DNA of 64,000 nucleotides from contig JANSJX010000008.1 in NCBI GenBank assembly GCA_026168455.1, positions 1,426,001 to 1,490,000 on the forward strand, written 5' to 3'. This DNA is from Theocolax elegans. Lineage: Eukaryota; Arthropoda; Insecta; Hymenoptera; Cerocephalidae. Below, piece by piece: positions 1 to 42,421 of this stretch. The notes under the pieces are model-generated. The model saw only the letters and a program-made list of their open reading frames with translations. It was not told the origin of the DNA and made no database searches. Each line of letters opens with the position of its first letter. Position 1 is the first letter of the stretch. Both the position numbers and the translations under genes were made by a program.

Positions 1-28187
<28,187 letters not shown>

Positions 28188-31100
28188 CTATAACAAAAAT
28201 TAAAAATACACTTTTAAGTGCCTTCATAAACTTTATTACTCGAAACAATATCCCGAAAGTAGAAGAAGAAGAAGAAGAAAAAAGGTACTGTACAAAACGA
28301 TATATGATATAACAATGTTATTTAATGAGATAGATTAAGTGTCCATTCAAACTTTACACTGTTTATTAGCTCGTCAAAAAAAAGACGAGATGAATCGCGA
28401 TAGTCAGATTGGAAAAGAAAAAAAATGTATATATATATTCCCCATTTCCTCTTCAAGATAAATAGAGAAAGGAATAAATGAGGTACGAAAAAGCTCGAGC
28501 TTGACTAATAAAATAATCAACGTACGTGATTTGATAAGAAGTAAGTGTTCACTTTACCTAACACTGTATACAAACTTTACATAATTATAAAATTATGCAG
28601 ATTATTTTCTTCGTGAGCGTGAGCAAAACGTAATAGTTAAAGGAGATTTAATTATAAAGTTTCTTGTTAAGGAGCAACTTTGTACACATGTAACATTTAA
28701 TTAAAATAGTAGTTATGTAAGTAACATTTGTTTCTTCATATTACATCGGTGGGACTATATTCAATATGAATGCGTTTATTTAAAAAATACCTTTTTTAGT
28801 TAAAATAAACGCATCCATTGAATATTTATTGAAATCATTGATTGTTAGAATATTCGTTTAATAAAATGTCTTTTTAAGCTAAAAACTAGTTGTTTGATCA
28901 AAAAATAGCAAGAGGATGTGATCGAAGTCTATGCAAAACTACTTGCCGATATTTGCGTAGTTATCGTTACTTACTTAAAATATTTGATTTTTTTTATATA
29001 ATCTACAATTTTTTTATGTAGTCTAATTATGCGATTACAACAATATAATTATATGTATTAAAGTGACAAACAAATTTGAATAACGAAAATATGGAATATA
29101 GGAATCTGTAATTATCTACGACATTCAATACCCGGGTAGTTACTGACCGAGTAACAAAATATAATTATTACATTTATTAAAATAAATATGCAGTTTTATG
29201 GATATTTAAATATTTCATAAATAGAAACCAAAAATCACGTAAAATCGTATACATATTCGGTGCAGAAACTTTTTAGGGTATCCTTGTCGTGTTGACCTGG
29301 AACTTTGTAGAATGACTTATTATTTGATCATCTAGTTCTGATTTGGATTTTTCCATAAAATTCCATATATTAAAAAATAAATGTAAATAATTATCTCTGT
29401 TCGTTCGCTCGGTAAGTCACCGGGTATACCACACTTTCCTCAAAAAGAGAGTACGTGTAACAAATTATGTTTCCAGAGTGTACAGCGTTTATCTCGATCG
29501 TGATCGATAAATCTATAAAATAAAAATAATAGCGAGCACAAAGTATATCACGAATAGAGCTATGGATATAACAACAATGAACGTAAGTAGATGGAAAAGT
29601 GCCTCGTCACCTCAATCCGCAAATATAAATACTCCTCTTTGTTTTCATTTCCATTCGGAGAGATTCATCTCCCCGAGCGACAAGGCCATCGAAAACCGAA
29701 AAAAAAGAAGCGACTCCCCTTGGGTTATATCGTGAAAACGAAAAAAAAAAAAAGAACCGCGGGTGAGTATACCGTCAATACCGATTTTCGCATTGAAGAA
29801 TTCGTGTAGAACAATGGAGGATCTCGATTAGGAGTGAGGAGCGTCTGCGTCTTTTGACGCGTGTCGCCAGTACACCCAGGAATAAATTACCTGGTAGAAG
29901 CCGAAGAAGAAGAAGAAGAAGAAGAGGAGGAGAAGGGTTTGGCTCTCGAGTGTCGTACCGAGACAATTCGGGTGATTGATGAAGGAGCCACCGACGCCGC
30001 GTAAAACATCGCGAGCCCGCGTTAAATTGTCTCGCGAGACACGTTTGAAATTAATGATGTGGAAGAGTTTCATTTTTCGAGAGAAGGAGAGAGAGAGAGA
30101 GAAAGAGGAACGCCTATTGCCCTCGTGCGATGTCTTAGTTCTCGGGATAGACGAGGCTTGCCTGCGAAATTTCTCCGGGAGTTTACCGTTCCATCCTAAG
30201 GCGATTTTCTCGTATATAGAGCTTTACCAAAGTTTTGATGAGGGAAATTGCTATTTTGTTGCGCACCCTCGGATTATTTGTTTATGCAAATTAGTCGACG
30301 AGTGCCACGAGTGCCACGAGAGAGAAGAGCGACCAAGAGATATCTCGTTGTGTAATGTACACCACGTTTTATAGACACTTACATTCACCCATACTCTCTT
30401 TTCTCTCCCGATTTACATTTATTTATACACACACACACACACTCACAGATATACGATGCACGCGGCTACGAAATTTCTTTCATATTTTCTCTTATAACTT
30501 TATGTTACTTTTGAGAAATTGGAATGTCGAGAAAGAATTTCGTTTATACGTATATATACCCCACTATATACGTTCAACCGTTTTCATAAACGTGGATATA
30601 CACGAGCAATTGTTTCTTTCCCAAAAATAATTAACTCTTTTTACGATAATATATTTCGTATACTTTATCCGATCGATCAACATTCGCTGCTTAAGTAGAG
30701 ATTTCTTTTCTCTTTTTTTTCAACGATTTTATTTGGCAACCGATGCAATAAATGTATATATATATATATATGCAAACCGATTTATATACATTTGGATTTA
30801 CTATGCGCGCCGAGGGAAATAATAATCAAAAGATCTATATAGGATTGATGTAAGCGGTTTCTTTGAAAGCTGCACCATTTTTCTTTGATATGTCGCGGTC
30901 AGCTATATACATTTTCTATTTCTATACTTCGTCGGTATACACAACGTATATATATACAAGAAGTTTTTGTTGTCAAACAAACGACGGTCACTTCCTACTG
31001 TGTGTGTAACTCGACATCAAAGGAATATTACCAAACTATCGAACAATAAGCAAAAACTCAAAGGAAATAGAGAGAATATCGTATACCATAATAATATACG

Positions 31101-31300
31101 GATAATCCATTTTTTTTCTTTTTTTCTTTTATATATTATGTATATTCATTTTCTACGGTTACGAATAAGCTGCGATATAAGGAATAAAATTATTTATTTC
31201 TTGGTTTAACGGAATTTTGCATAAACTAAAAAAGCGCGCTACCGAAGTTGTTTCATCATTCTTGAACGAAAAAATTTGAATTTTAATTTATAAAATTAAA
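28188..31300. other. Upstream or intronic DNA of the receptor gene
   Basis: Probably intron, since the receptor needs earlier exons. Contains (GAA)n-like tracts at 28260-28280 and 29905-29935, a GC-richer patch 29660-30330, and a (CA)-rich tract at 30425-30445. No receptor amino-terminal exon was recognised on the minus strand. Confidence 0.45.
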
Positions 31301-31301
31301 A

Positions 31302-31490
31302 AATGCAGAAAACGCTCCTTTGTCTACGAACAATATATTGACCTCTGAGCAAAGAAACTAAAATATAAACGCGTTTCCAAGAAATCTCCTACAAAATGTA
31401 TAAAAAATTTCTTGGAAATACAATTATTTTTTAGTTCAAAATATGGCTCACAGATCAATTTGTTTGTAAACAAAGGCGCGTCTTCCCCTA
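31302..31490. repeat. Fold-back element, family member 1
   Basis: Inverted arms: AACGCTCCTTTGTCTACGAA and ATTGACCTCTGAGC pair with GCTCACAGATCAAT and TTTGTAAACAAAGGCGCGT. The inner part AAGAAATCTCC...TTTCTTGG also pairs. Confidence 0.7.
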
Positions 31491-31734
31491 CTTTTTTCAG
31501 TACAATACTTTATAAATTAACGAATTCTTTATTCAGCTTGGTTAATCGTGAAGTATAAGATATAAAGTCAAAATTGACTTTGGAATATAACAAATTTTTC
31601 AAAAAATTTTCTTCCTGAAATATTAAGATTTTTAAGGAGTTAAAAAGATCGATTGTTTATTTTAATAAAATTTAACGCTGATTCCATACTCCATTTTCCT
31701 TGATTATTTAAATTAAATATTTGGAAAACAAGAG

Positions 31735-31915
31735 AGCAGACAGTTATACTTATCATCTATAACTATATGTGCTGAATTTGAAACTAAACAATATTATTGT
31801 GTTTCTGAGAACAATTCCTTAAGACTTTTTCTTGAAAACACAACGGTATTTTAGTTTTAAAAAATCAGCGTACAGATTATTGATATAAGAAAACGCCTTT
31901 TCTCTTATTTTTCAT
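31735..31915. repeat. Fold-back element, family member 2
   Basis: GCTGAATTTGAAACTAAACA and ATTATTGTGTTTCTGAG pair with the reverse complement of AAAACACAACGGTATTTTAG and TTTTAAAAAATCAGCG. A third, decayed member is around 43650-43830 (AAAACACAGTAGCATTTTAG then TTCAGCATACA). Confidence 0.6.
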
Positions 31916-32479
31916 ACATTGTTATATTTACAGATTTATTGTCAATTATCGTATTTATCGGTAACGTGCGAGAATAACAAATATTGAAATTTTCTTTTTG
32001 AGATCTATAGATAATAATAATAATAATAACAATAATATTATAATTTAAATTGAATATAAAAATTTAATAATAATTTTAATAAACATTTAATTTTATCTAT
32101 TTTTGAATTTCAGAACTTTACTAAAATTTTCCATCATTGATCATAATTAATTGTTAATTAATTAAAAGTTATTGTTTTTTGTTCACCATAATATTGAACA
32201 ATATCTTCCCTAATAATAAAAAATGTGTGGTCGGAGGAAATAGATGGTTAATACAAAATAAAATTGATGATTAAAACGTTATACACATTTTTCTTTCTTT
32301 TTATGAGGTGACGAGGTATATATACCAAGTTGATGGTGCCGCTAAAAAACAAGAAAAAAAAAAGAAAGAAGAGAAAATGACAATTGTAATCTCCACTTGA
32401 TTTCGAAAAAGCCATAAAACAACATTCAATTCGAAGAATCGAGGAAACGAAGAAAATTACGAGCCAAGAAAAGTCGAAC

Positions 32480-33020
32480 AAATTTTCGTGCGCACCGTGG
32501 GGCTATATATATATATGTATGTATGTGTAAGAAATCGCTCGGTCTTGAAAACTCTCGGGTGAGGGCAAAAAAATTTGCCTCACGTCCGCCCCCACGTAGG
32601 AACGTCGTAAACGTTTTCCTCGTACACCCGGTTCTCTCGATTCTCCATCTCTCTCTCTCTCTCTCTCGTGTTCGAGTCCCGCGGAGAACCCGGGGGCAAG
32701 ACAACGACGACAAAAAACCTCGGAACGGGCCACAGAAAAGGCGGGGATATGGACGAGAATTTTTCGCCGACGGGCAAAGGCTCGCCTCACGATCAATCGT
32801 CAAAAAGACGCGGTGAAAAGCGACAGTGTAGAGGATCGTCGCCAATAAAAAGCTCGACGGCAAATCGGTCTTTTCCTTCGCTCACGTTTCACCAGACTAC
32901 GAAGAAAAAAAAAGGGGAGAAAAGAGATAAAAGATCCGGCGGCGCGTGCAGTTACGAAAAAAAAAGAGACGATGTACCACGGAACGAAATGACGTCGAGG
33001 ATGAGATTCCGGGTCTCCTC
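32480..33020. other. GC-rich island with (CT)n tract; coding status undecided
   Basis: CpG-rich DNA in an AT-rich setting, with a (CT)n tract at about 32648-32668. Open frames up to 145 codons exist on both strands because GC-rich sequence is stop-poor. None has a recognisable domain or clear splice context. It could be a promoter or first exon, or an enhancer in a long receptor intron. Confidence 0.35.
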
Positions 33021-33867
33021 AAATTGTTTAGTTTATTCCCTATACCTCGGATTATCTCTTCATTTAACATCGTCCGTGTAATACATTCTTAATGTATTTA
33101 AAGTCATATAATTTTTTTTCACTTTTAGGTTGATCTAAGAATGAATAATAAAAACAAGGAGGTATAAATATTTTCGCTATTGAGATATAAATATTGGGAT
33201 GTGTGGAGGAAAAGCAAAGAAGAGAGAATCTGCTGGGATAAAAGAAAATACAGCTGCTTTAGCAACTTTCACGAGGGATTGCAAGGAACATATATTTACA
33301 TGAGTTTCACTCAATTCCGTAGGGGTCGTAGACGATTTTCACGAAACAGAAATATAGTTATATATATATTTTTTTTGTTTACGATCCACATATGTAAGTA
33401 TTAAATTTTATTTACGCGTAATGTACGTGCATTATAAACGTGACTATTAACTATTTTATACATTTTGAAATTTATATGAAAGTTTTATATTTAAATCTAA
33501 AATTAGCACTTTCTTAAATGTAATTATATATCAGTTTTTAAATGAAGATCATTGTGGTGCATAAATAATAATTTTTCCATCCGCATAACCAAGTGAATAT
33601 CTCTCAAAGTTTGGTCAAAGTTACGAAGTTTATCCAACTTTGAATTTCTAATAAATATCTATATATACCGCTGGGAAAGTTACATAATGCAATTCTCGTT
33701 GGTTGTTAAATTGAAATTATATATAATGAAAGATGGAACGTAAGATAAGAAGCAACAAAAGTAAGAAACGCGGTGTAGGAATAAAAATGCAAGCCAACGA
33801 TCGAAACTTTATATAGGAGAACAATCGCGTGGGAAGAGAAAAATAATGGGGAACGAAAATTCGTAAA

Positions 33868-33868
33868 A

Positions 33869-33922
<54 letters not shown>
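33868..33922. repeat. (GA)n microsatellite
   Basis: About 55 bp of uninterrupted GA dinucleotides. Other clear dinucleotide tracts are (CT)n at 42382-42418 and (TG)n at 37499-37520. Confidence 0.9.
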
Positions 33923-33924
<2 letters not shown>

Positions 33925-36900
33925 GGAAGAAAGAAAAAGAAGAAACAAAGGTGAAAAGGGGAAGGAACGAATGAAACTAAGGCACGCGAAGAAAAAGGCA
34001 TTCTGAAAACGTTTCACCGTTTCGAGTTGTTCTCACCGGAAGCTGACCCATCACGAATTTTACCTCGTGACGCCAGCGGGATCTTCGACCGGCGACATCG
34101 ACTTTCGACCATGTCTTTCCCAACTTTCAGCTAGTTAACAGAATAAATCTTGAATTCAATGTTTATACGACAATCTTGTATGAAGGTCGGAATTGGTTTT
34201 TGATTCACCGTGTGTACAGTTAAATAAAAATATGCAAACTTTTTTGTGTTTTAACCCTAATGAATCAAAATTTTTTGTGGCGTATTTGTAGTAAAAATAA
34301 ATATTTTCGTGCAAACGTGTCAAAATTAGAATTACAAATAATTCTTGCGTCGCATTAATTTTTAGATTTATTTCACAATTTTTCTGCCTACTGTTACGAG
34401 TAATTGTTTAAACTTTTCATAAGCTTTTCTTTATTTAAATGTTTTTTTTGTATTTCTATTGCAAAATAATAATTTATTAAAAAAATATAAATTCTTTGAA
34501 ACTTTGTTATAATTATTTCCGCATAAAGAATTGAGTGTTTAATAATACATTTTTTTCTGATTAAGAAAGTATTTAAAAAAAAAAGTATATTCACAAAAAG
34601 TTTTAAATGAATCCAAAAATTGATTTTTTATAACAAACATGTCATAAAAATTGTAAATCATTAAGTTGATGAACGAAAAAAAAAATTTTTTATATTTTCT
34701 CATCTTAACTCTATCATAAGGCTCTATCATAATTTTTGTATAAACAAAAAAATAAATTTTTGAAAAATCTTAAATGCCAGGTCTTAAAGATGTTTTAAAC
34801 AATATATCAAAATTTTCCAAATTTTTACATCACCATTTCAAAACATCTTGCCCTTCTTCACATTTAAAAAAATCCGTATAAATTTTTTTTTGTATACATT
34901 TTGTACAGATTTTTTCTTAACATTATGAATATAATTTTTAGGTTATTGATACGTGTAGATCCCTGTAATTTGGGTTCAACGTACCCTTAAACAAATTTTG
35001 GTTATCACGTCAAAGTCCTTTCAAGATTAGAATAAATAAATTTATAATTTATATAATCTAATAGTGTATTTTATATAGAGGATAAAAATCCTCTTTAAAT
35101 ATGGAAAACATAAAATTCTGACTTCAGATTCATTTATCAGCAATTCCGAAAATTTCCAAGTAAGACAATTCACATCCATACTATGAAGTATAAATCTGTA
35201 TGACTGAAAAGGTCAACGATGTGTCCAGAAATAATTTGTAATATTACAATGTTATAACGTATCTCCTTTTACTTATAAAATACAAATATTTATAAATACA
35301 CTTGCAAATACAAAATGGTCTAATAAATAATTAATTGCTACAAGAATGACCATAACAAATGTAAAAATCCCATTACCATCATTTAATATATAAAAGGAAA
35401 AGGTGTCTTACCCATCTTTTTCTTCTGGATAAATTCGAAAATAAAATAAAGTATGCAAATAGTAAGCGTGCCATCCAGATCTAATTAATTAAAGGGAAGT
35501 CGGGTACACTGAAAAGTTTTTCTCTCATTTTACGAGAACGGTAGGAATAACCCCTCGCAGTGACCGCAAACCCTGTACACAGGATTGTTCGCATACCAAC
35601 TATAGTTGTCGCATCCTTTCGGTGTATACCTTTCGTCCGGTGTAAGTGTAGGTGTATCCTTTCTCTTATTCCTTTACAGCCACGTTCTTGGGTTCCACAT
35701 TTTCCAACCCTTAGTTTCTTTACCCTTTTGTCTTTTTTTCTTCTTCTTATTCTTGTTATTTTATTCTCTCGCGACTTCTTTACCGTCTATTTTTCTCGCT
35801 ATCCTTTTATTAGCCTTTTACCTCTGGTGTTGCAATTAATAGGGAGCGGTAAACTTTGGCCAATTAACTGGATGCACCTACAGAAATTTTTATAACTTTA
35901 CAACTTTAGTCATATATTTTACTCGCGATCGTCTACTCTCTGTGAATTCCATTTTTCTAAGCGAGAAACGTTTTAGAATTATTTATTTATTCGCGTAAAG
36001 AGTCGAATATCTGTGTATACACTGAAAAAAATGGTATATTAAAAATTACTACATTGTTATGGTAATGTAGGTATAATAATAGATTTATCGCAATATTTAC
36101 TATATATTTTATATTTATATTTGTTTTTCAAAATTCTAATAAAAATTATTACACGTGTGTTAATTTTTGCTGTAAAATAATACAGTAACAAATTATGATA
36201 ATCCAAGTATATCCCTATGTTTCTATAAAACATAATAATTTTTATTCTATTTTTAAGTATTAGTGTATGTATTGGAAATGTTTGGTTTTTAAACAACCTT
36301 CGTTCAATTCATTCGTTTCAGAGTTTGCATATTTTCACGAGGTACATTAAGTAGATATATATATAAGTAAATCTTGTATATGTAAATAAAGTAAAGTAAC
36401 GATTCCGCATAATTTGACAGAATTACACGAGAATCCCTGGTTACCACGAGTCGTTTTAAACTCCCAGGCATTTCGAGTAACCCTCCGCAGAAATCTCTCC
36501 AGTATAGTTTCTTCTAATTTCCTAAAATTTCAAGGTGTAATCCAGCTCTAATACACCCCAATATCCTCGGTCCCTCCTATAGTTTGACTCAATCCATTTT
36601 TCTTTCTTATAACCCATTTCTACGTTATCTCTTGAGTTACACGGCTGGATGTACACATTCAGCCCCCCTACCCCTTCACCCCACCACCCTACCCCCACAC
36701 CACATAGACAAAGCGCGTAATTGCTGCATCCTGGAGAGTGCAACCGTTTAACTCTGATCTCGGAGGACACTGAGAAAATGTTTAATTGCACACTCGCATC
36801 GTTCTACTATGGTTGCAATTATTTTTTTTTTCGTCCCCTCTTCATCTTTTCCTTTTACAACGACGAGAGTTCATTATTTTTCTTTTCCCGCGTAAAATAT

Positions 36901-37487
36901 TCGCCTTGTTAATTATATTTTTGTAAGGAATATATGTTTGCGCGAACGTTAAAACGCTGACTTTAATAAGAAACGGTTCGATGGATTTTTAGAATTCGAA
37001 TACCGGACTGTCTATTTATTGAACGTATACACGAACGATTTTATAATAATTACTGTTTACGTATTATTTTGCGTTTATATATTATTATAATGAATTTTTT
37101 TTTTTCTTACGTTTTTCGTTCTACACGTACATCCCGATTTTTAATGGATTGTTATGTACAAAGCATTAATAAAGCTACAATATAGGTAATGATCAGGTAA
37201 TTGTTTGATTTATATACATTTTTCCGTATTAACGGAATCGTACGTTCTGGAGAATCGCTGATCTAAAATTCATATATACGAACCCGTGGTAATGTGTTTG
37301 AGCACGGGAAGTAGGATATAATGTTTGTTCGTTCGAAGTGTTTTAAGAGGGGGTTCGTTTTAATCGAAGAATAACAATCAAATTCTGACAAGGGTTAAAT
37401 TATTGCGAATCAAATGTATTAAACTGATAATGGTTATATATTTTATTCCATTAACGCATTTTCCATCACTGCCCAACTAGTTTAATT

Positions 37488-37520
<33 letters not shown>

Positions 37521-39502
37521 TAGTGTGGGTTATCTTAGGTCAAATGGTTAAATGCACGGAATTTTAGGTACGGACTGGAAATCAACTATAATCTCAAAAA
37601 GTGATTATTTTCAAGTTTTTTTTTCAACTGGCTGTCTTTAAAACTGTTTATCTCAAAAACTATCAAAATTCACTATATATAACATTACGTGAAACATTGG
37701 TTACGAATTTTCTCTGAAATTTATCCTTTTAGGTTAGAATTTTTAATCTCACGGTAAATAATTCATAAACTATATATGTCAAGAATTGATATTTAACAAA
37801 ATGCGGCCACGCCACAATTGATATTTACTCATTCGAAAATTAAAAAAAAGAAAAGTATGATGCAATACTTTTTCTAACGGTTCGTAGCTTGCAATTGACC
37901 TGTATGTCTCGTAAAAAGTTATGGTGATTTAAAGAATCACAAAAAAAATTTCACAAAATTTACGTGGAATATAGAAATACGCTGCGCGCGTCACAATAAT
38001 AATCATTATAAATTATTTAAAAAGAAGCATATTAAGTAAAAAAAGTTGAGTTACGAAATAAAAGAGACATTTATAAAAGAAAGTTATAACTGCGAAATGT
38101 AATAAAAGTTCGTGGATATATATTGTCGTATACCATTAAACGTTGTAACTCGACTTCTGTCACTCGAGTTTGTATTACGGTTGCTGAAACAGGATGTAAA
38201 ATACTGGTGTGCTCGACGTCATTTAAATTTTGAATTTTAGGAATATCATATAATATGTTAACAAGTTATTTTGTCCCAAGTTAATTTGCTTGCGAACCAT
38301 TAAATAATTAATTATAACTCGACAAATCGTAGGTTAATTCTGTCGAACATACATATAGCGTTATGTAATGATTCGGATAATAAATTTATAAATTAACATT
38401 GTTGTCTAACATCCCTTCTATTCCGCTTAATAATTCAATTTACATTTACACATTTCTGATATATCGTGGAAATTTTTATCGCCGATACAATATGTATATA
38501 TACGAAACGTTTTTTCACTTCATAAATTAAATTACAGTATAATGGAATAATTGTAATTTTACTTATATTCATAACTAACAAAACTAATTGTTCTTGTTTT
38601 ATTCAGTCATAATTTCCTTGAATCACTTTTGATGATTAATAATTATAAAATAAAGTATTAATTAAGAATTCTTTTTTTTTTATCTTAATTTGCACGGAGA
38701 CTCGCAGTGCGCTTAACTGTAACAATTTGCATAATATAACATTTAATAAACATAATAAAAGTTGGAGTGTTGCTTTAAACAAAATTTAGGTTGAAGGGGG
38801 GAGACGAAAAAAAAAGAGTAAAGAAACAAAAGAAGCAAGAGAAGAAATTAAATTTCTGAATACAACGAGGAGGATCGCATATTTGTCCCACCAAACAAGT
38901 CCCTATATTATTTCATCTTCGCATCTACTGCTTGGAAGATAACACTGTATACACTTTCATTAACTCCGGTTGTTAATTAGTTTCCCGACTTCCGAGCCCA
39001 TTTTTCTCTTAACACGTTGACCTATACTGAAAAGCACCAAGATATTAAAACAGCAAAAAAAGAGGGAGAGAGAGAGGAAGAAAGCGGAAAGGTAATTGTT
39101 AATTGAAAATCTGCGCGAAAATAAACAAACAGCAAAAGTAGCTTAATTAATACAATATTTCTCTTTTCTTTTCTTATTTGTTTTATTAATTATTTAAAGT
39201 TGATATACGCGCTATATACTGAATATATAATTTTCCACAAAATACGTTTTTGTCGGCAGACGTTTAATGGCAAAAGTGGAAGGAGTACAGTGTTCCAATA
39301 TTAATTGGTTATAAATGTCAATATGGCCGAACAAATTTCATGACTGATTTTTAGGCATTTCATTAAATTTGAACAAATATATTGGAACCGCTACCTTCAA
39401 GGTCAAAAATCTAACTTCATTAACATTAACCTTATGGCGTATAGGTTTTTATAACTTGTGTTACTCCAAAATACATACATTTTTTAGACTAACTATTCAT
39501 TA
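33923..39502. other. Non-coding stretch without recognised genes
   Basis: AT-rich DNA with GC-richer patches at 33940-34135, 35540-35870 and 36470-36800. The open frames in these patches are short, low in complexity and overlap on opposite strands. The 34020-34090 patch has an ATG followed by an AG/GTAAAA donor-like site on the minus strand, too little to call an exon. Confidence 0.4.
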
Positions 39503-40165
39503 CGGGGACAAGCTTTGGGTTGAAATTGAAAAAAAGCTATATACAATATTAACAATTAATAATTTTGTTTTCATAACAATTCAAAACATTTCTTAATTTT
39601 TTAAACAAATTGTTATTACTAACTTTTATTTCAATTTTTTTTGGACAATTGCAATATAACTACAATAATTAATCATGACACTCGACTCTGTTTTTTCCCA
39701 TAATGCACTTACCACGCAGGATATCTCAAAAACCACCACTTCATCGAATATATTGAAATTTTAATAGTAATGTTTAAATATGACTTTAATGAGTTTGAAT
39801 GAAACAGGATTTTAATAAAAGACTAAACGTTTATTTTAAAAAATTATTTAGCTGTTCTTTTTCACAATTTTTCAATATTTTTAATAATTTGTTAAGAATA
39901 ATTTTTTTATTACAATTTTAACACAGTTTGTTCCACGCAAGTGAATTAAAATCATATTTAATATTTATTATTGAAATTTTAGCCTATTTGAAGAAGTGGT
40001 TCGATGAAGATATCCTGCAGTAAAAGTCCATTGTGGAAAAGAATGAGAAAAAAATTGGCCTAAAAATTTTAAATAAAAATTAATAAAAATACAATTTGTT
40101 TAAAAAATAAAGAAATGCGTTCAATTGCTATAAAAAAATTATTAATCACTCAGATATAACCATTT
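39503..40165. repeat. MITE, dispersed family copy B, right end degraded
   Basis: Left end CGGGGACAAGCTTTGGGTTG and the next 100 bp align with copy A. The internal block reads CACGCAGGATATCTCAAAAA then CACTTCATCGAATA. The right inverted repeat is weak beyond about 40140, where different repeat DNA begins. Confidence 0.7.
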
Positions 40166-42375
40166 TTTTGTTGTAAAGTAAGAAGTGCACGAACTCCACT
40201 TTGAATTCGCTATTTTGAATGAAACCCCTGAGTATAAATATTCACTTATTCATTTCAAGCATTTTTTTGTAAAAGCAAGGCTAACATGGCCGCCATTTTG
40301 AATTTGGAAATTCTGATAGTTGCTTCGTTTTCAGCGACCCCAAAAACTCTTGAGTAAGTCGTACCACTTAGATTTACGAAAGAAACATTATATTTTCTGT
40401 ATAGAATATTGAAATGTTTTTCATCTCAAAATATATCGTAAAATAATTGTCACGAATTTTCATAAAACTTCTTAAATGAAAATTGAAAAAAAATTCAATA
40501 GGATGAAAAAGATATTATACTCTGCGTTTTGAGTTAGCAAGGTATAGCGCGTGGTAAAAGTGATGGAAACAAAAGTTATTAAAAGAAAATATATGTCACA
40601 AGATATATCTCCTCATCGTGAATTTTTGACCACCGGTTGCATTTACACTTGAATCAGCGTGTACATATATATATTTGTATGGCACCGTATATCTCAAAAC
40701 AGACTATGTAAATTTGTACATAATAACCCAAAAGTATTTATAAATGAGTGTACAACGGTTAGTCGGAAAAGTCGAGGTGTAATTAAATGATCCGTCATAA
40801 ATATCGCGGTAGATAGTTTAAACGATCTCGCGCAATGTACGAAAAGGCGAAACGAGCTCGAGGAATATGGGAATAGAGGGGTTTGAGTATATAGTCGAGA
40901 CTCCGACGTTGTTGTACACGTATGCTACTACACTGAGTTGACTGGAAACTAGTCCCCATGGTTTGCAAGACAGACGCAGAGGCCCTCACGCGTCCTTCTT
41001 ACTAATTAGCATCATCCGAAATAGCCACCGGTTTTCGCGAGTGAAAGACGTACCTCTAACCTACATGACGTAAGGCTAATTTACTTCGTTTTCTTCTTTA
41101 ATCATTACTGTTCATTCGGTATTTTTAATTATTTTTTTAATAAACTATATACACGGAGATATAAACGTTCAATAAATATTTACACGAATTCTCTGCACGG
41201 TAAAATTACGATGTTCCTTTGTTTTTAGCATTTATTTTTGTTAAGAATTTTACGTGAAAATTAATAATTGAATTGACTATTTTTTCCTTATTGGCACTGC
41301 AATATTTATCGAAAATATACTTTTTGTATAATGTTTTGTTTCGCGTACAACGTCAAAAATAAAAAATTGAATATTTCACGTCCGTGTGATTTTGGACATT
41401 AAAATTAAAAAGTTTAATTATGATTAGTCGGCTGTATTTATACGTCTCGTACATGTTTTGCACACACTGATTTATATATTTATAAATAGAAGAAAATACG
41501 ATTGTATACTATCTTAGTACGACGGGATTATTTTTTCTTGATTAACAAGGTATGAACTATCGTTAAGTTGATTTTATAATATTTGGATTGTACATAATGT
41601 AATATAATTTAAAAATTGTTTTATCCAACCTGTAGAGGTTGGAGAATGTTTCTAAAGATAACATTGCTTATAACGTAAAATATGAGTATTATCTTAATTT
41701 AACAGGTTCAGTGGGGTCAATGTATAAGCCACATTTTTTTCAATTTTTTATAATATCAATAATTACATTAAATATTATATTTAATTAAAACTTATTATGT
41801 GTGTGCACTCGGAAATTTTTGAATGTAAAAAAAAGTTAAAAGTCGAGAAAATTCGTTAAATATTTAATTTTACAGTAATTAATTATAAAATTTTTTTTTC
41901 TTAATTCGTAATGCATACACCGCACTGATCCTGGTAAATTACGAAACCTATATATCTGCGCCTTCAAGAAATTCATAAATATTCCTTTTAATTTTTATAT
42001 CATTTTTATATCATTTTTATATAATTCATTACAAAATTCCAACGAATCATCGTCTTTTTTGGTAACAATAGAAAATGCCAATCGATGTATCACTGTAAAA
42101 GTATATAAATCATCAACAATGAAAAAAAAAGTCTCTGGCACTTATAATATTTACGAAAATTAATGCAAACCAAGTCCGTTAATTATACAGACGCATAAAA
42201 TACCCATTGTTCTCCATTATAAAAAATTCATCGAGATAATAAAATTAGTAAAATCTGATTAAATTACATCCTCTAATTATTTAATTAATCGTACGTATAC
42301 ATCTCTTTTTTCTACTCGTGCGCTTATAGTATATAACTTGCTTTTTAACTCATCCCCTTTGACTTTGTACATTTC

Positions 42376-42421
<46 letters not shown>

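Noticed and set aside
32426..33081. Overlapping frames of 137 and 145 codons on both strands
   Set aside because: GC-rich, stop-poor DNA with a CT repeat gives open frames in several frames at once; none shows a recognisable motif.
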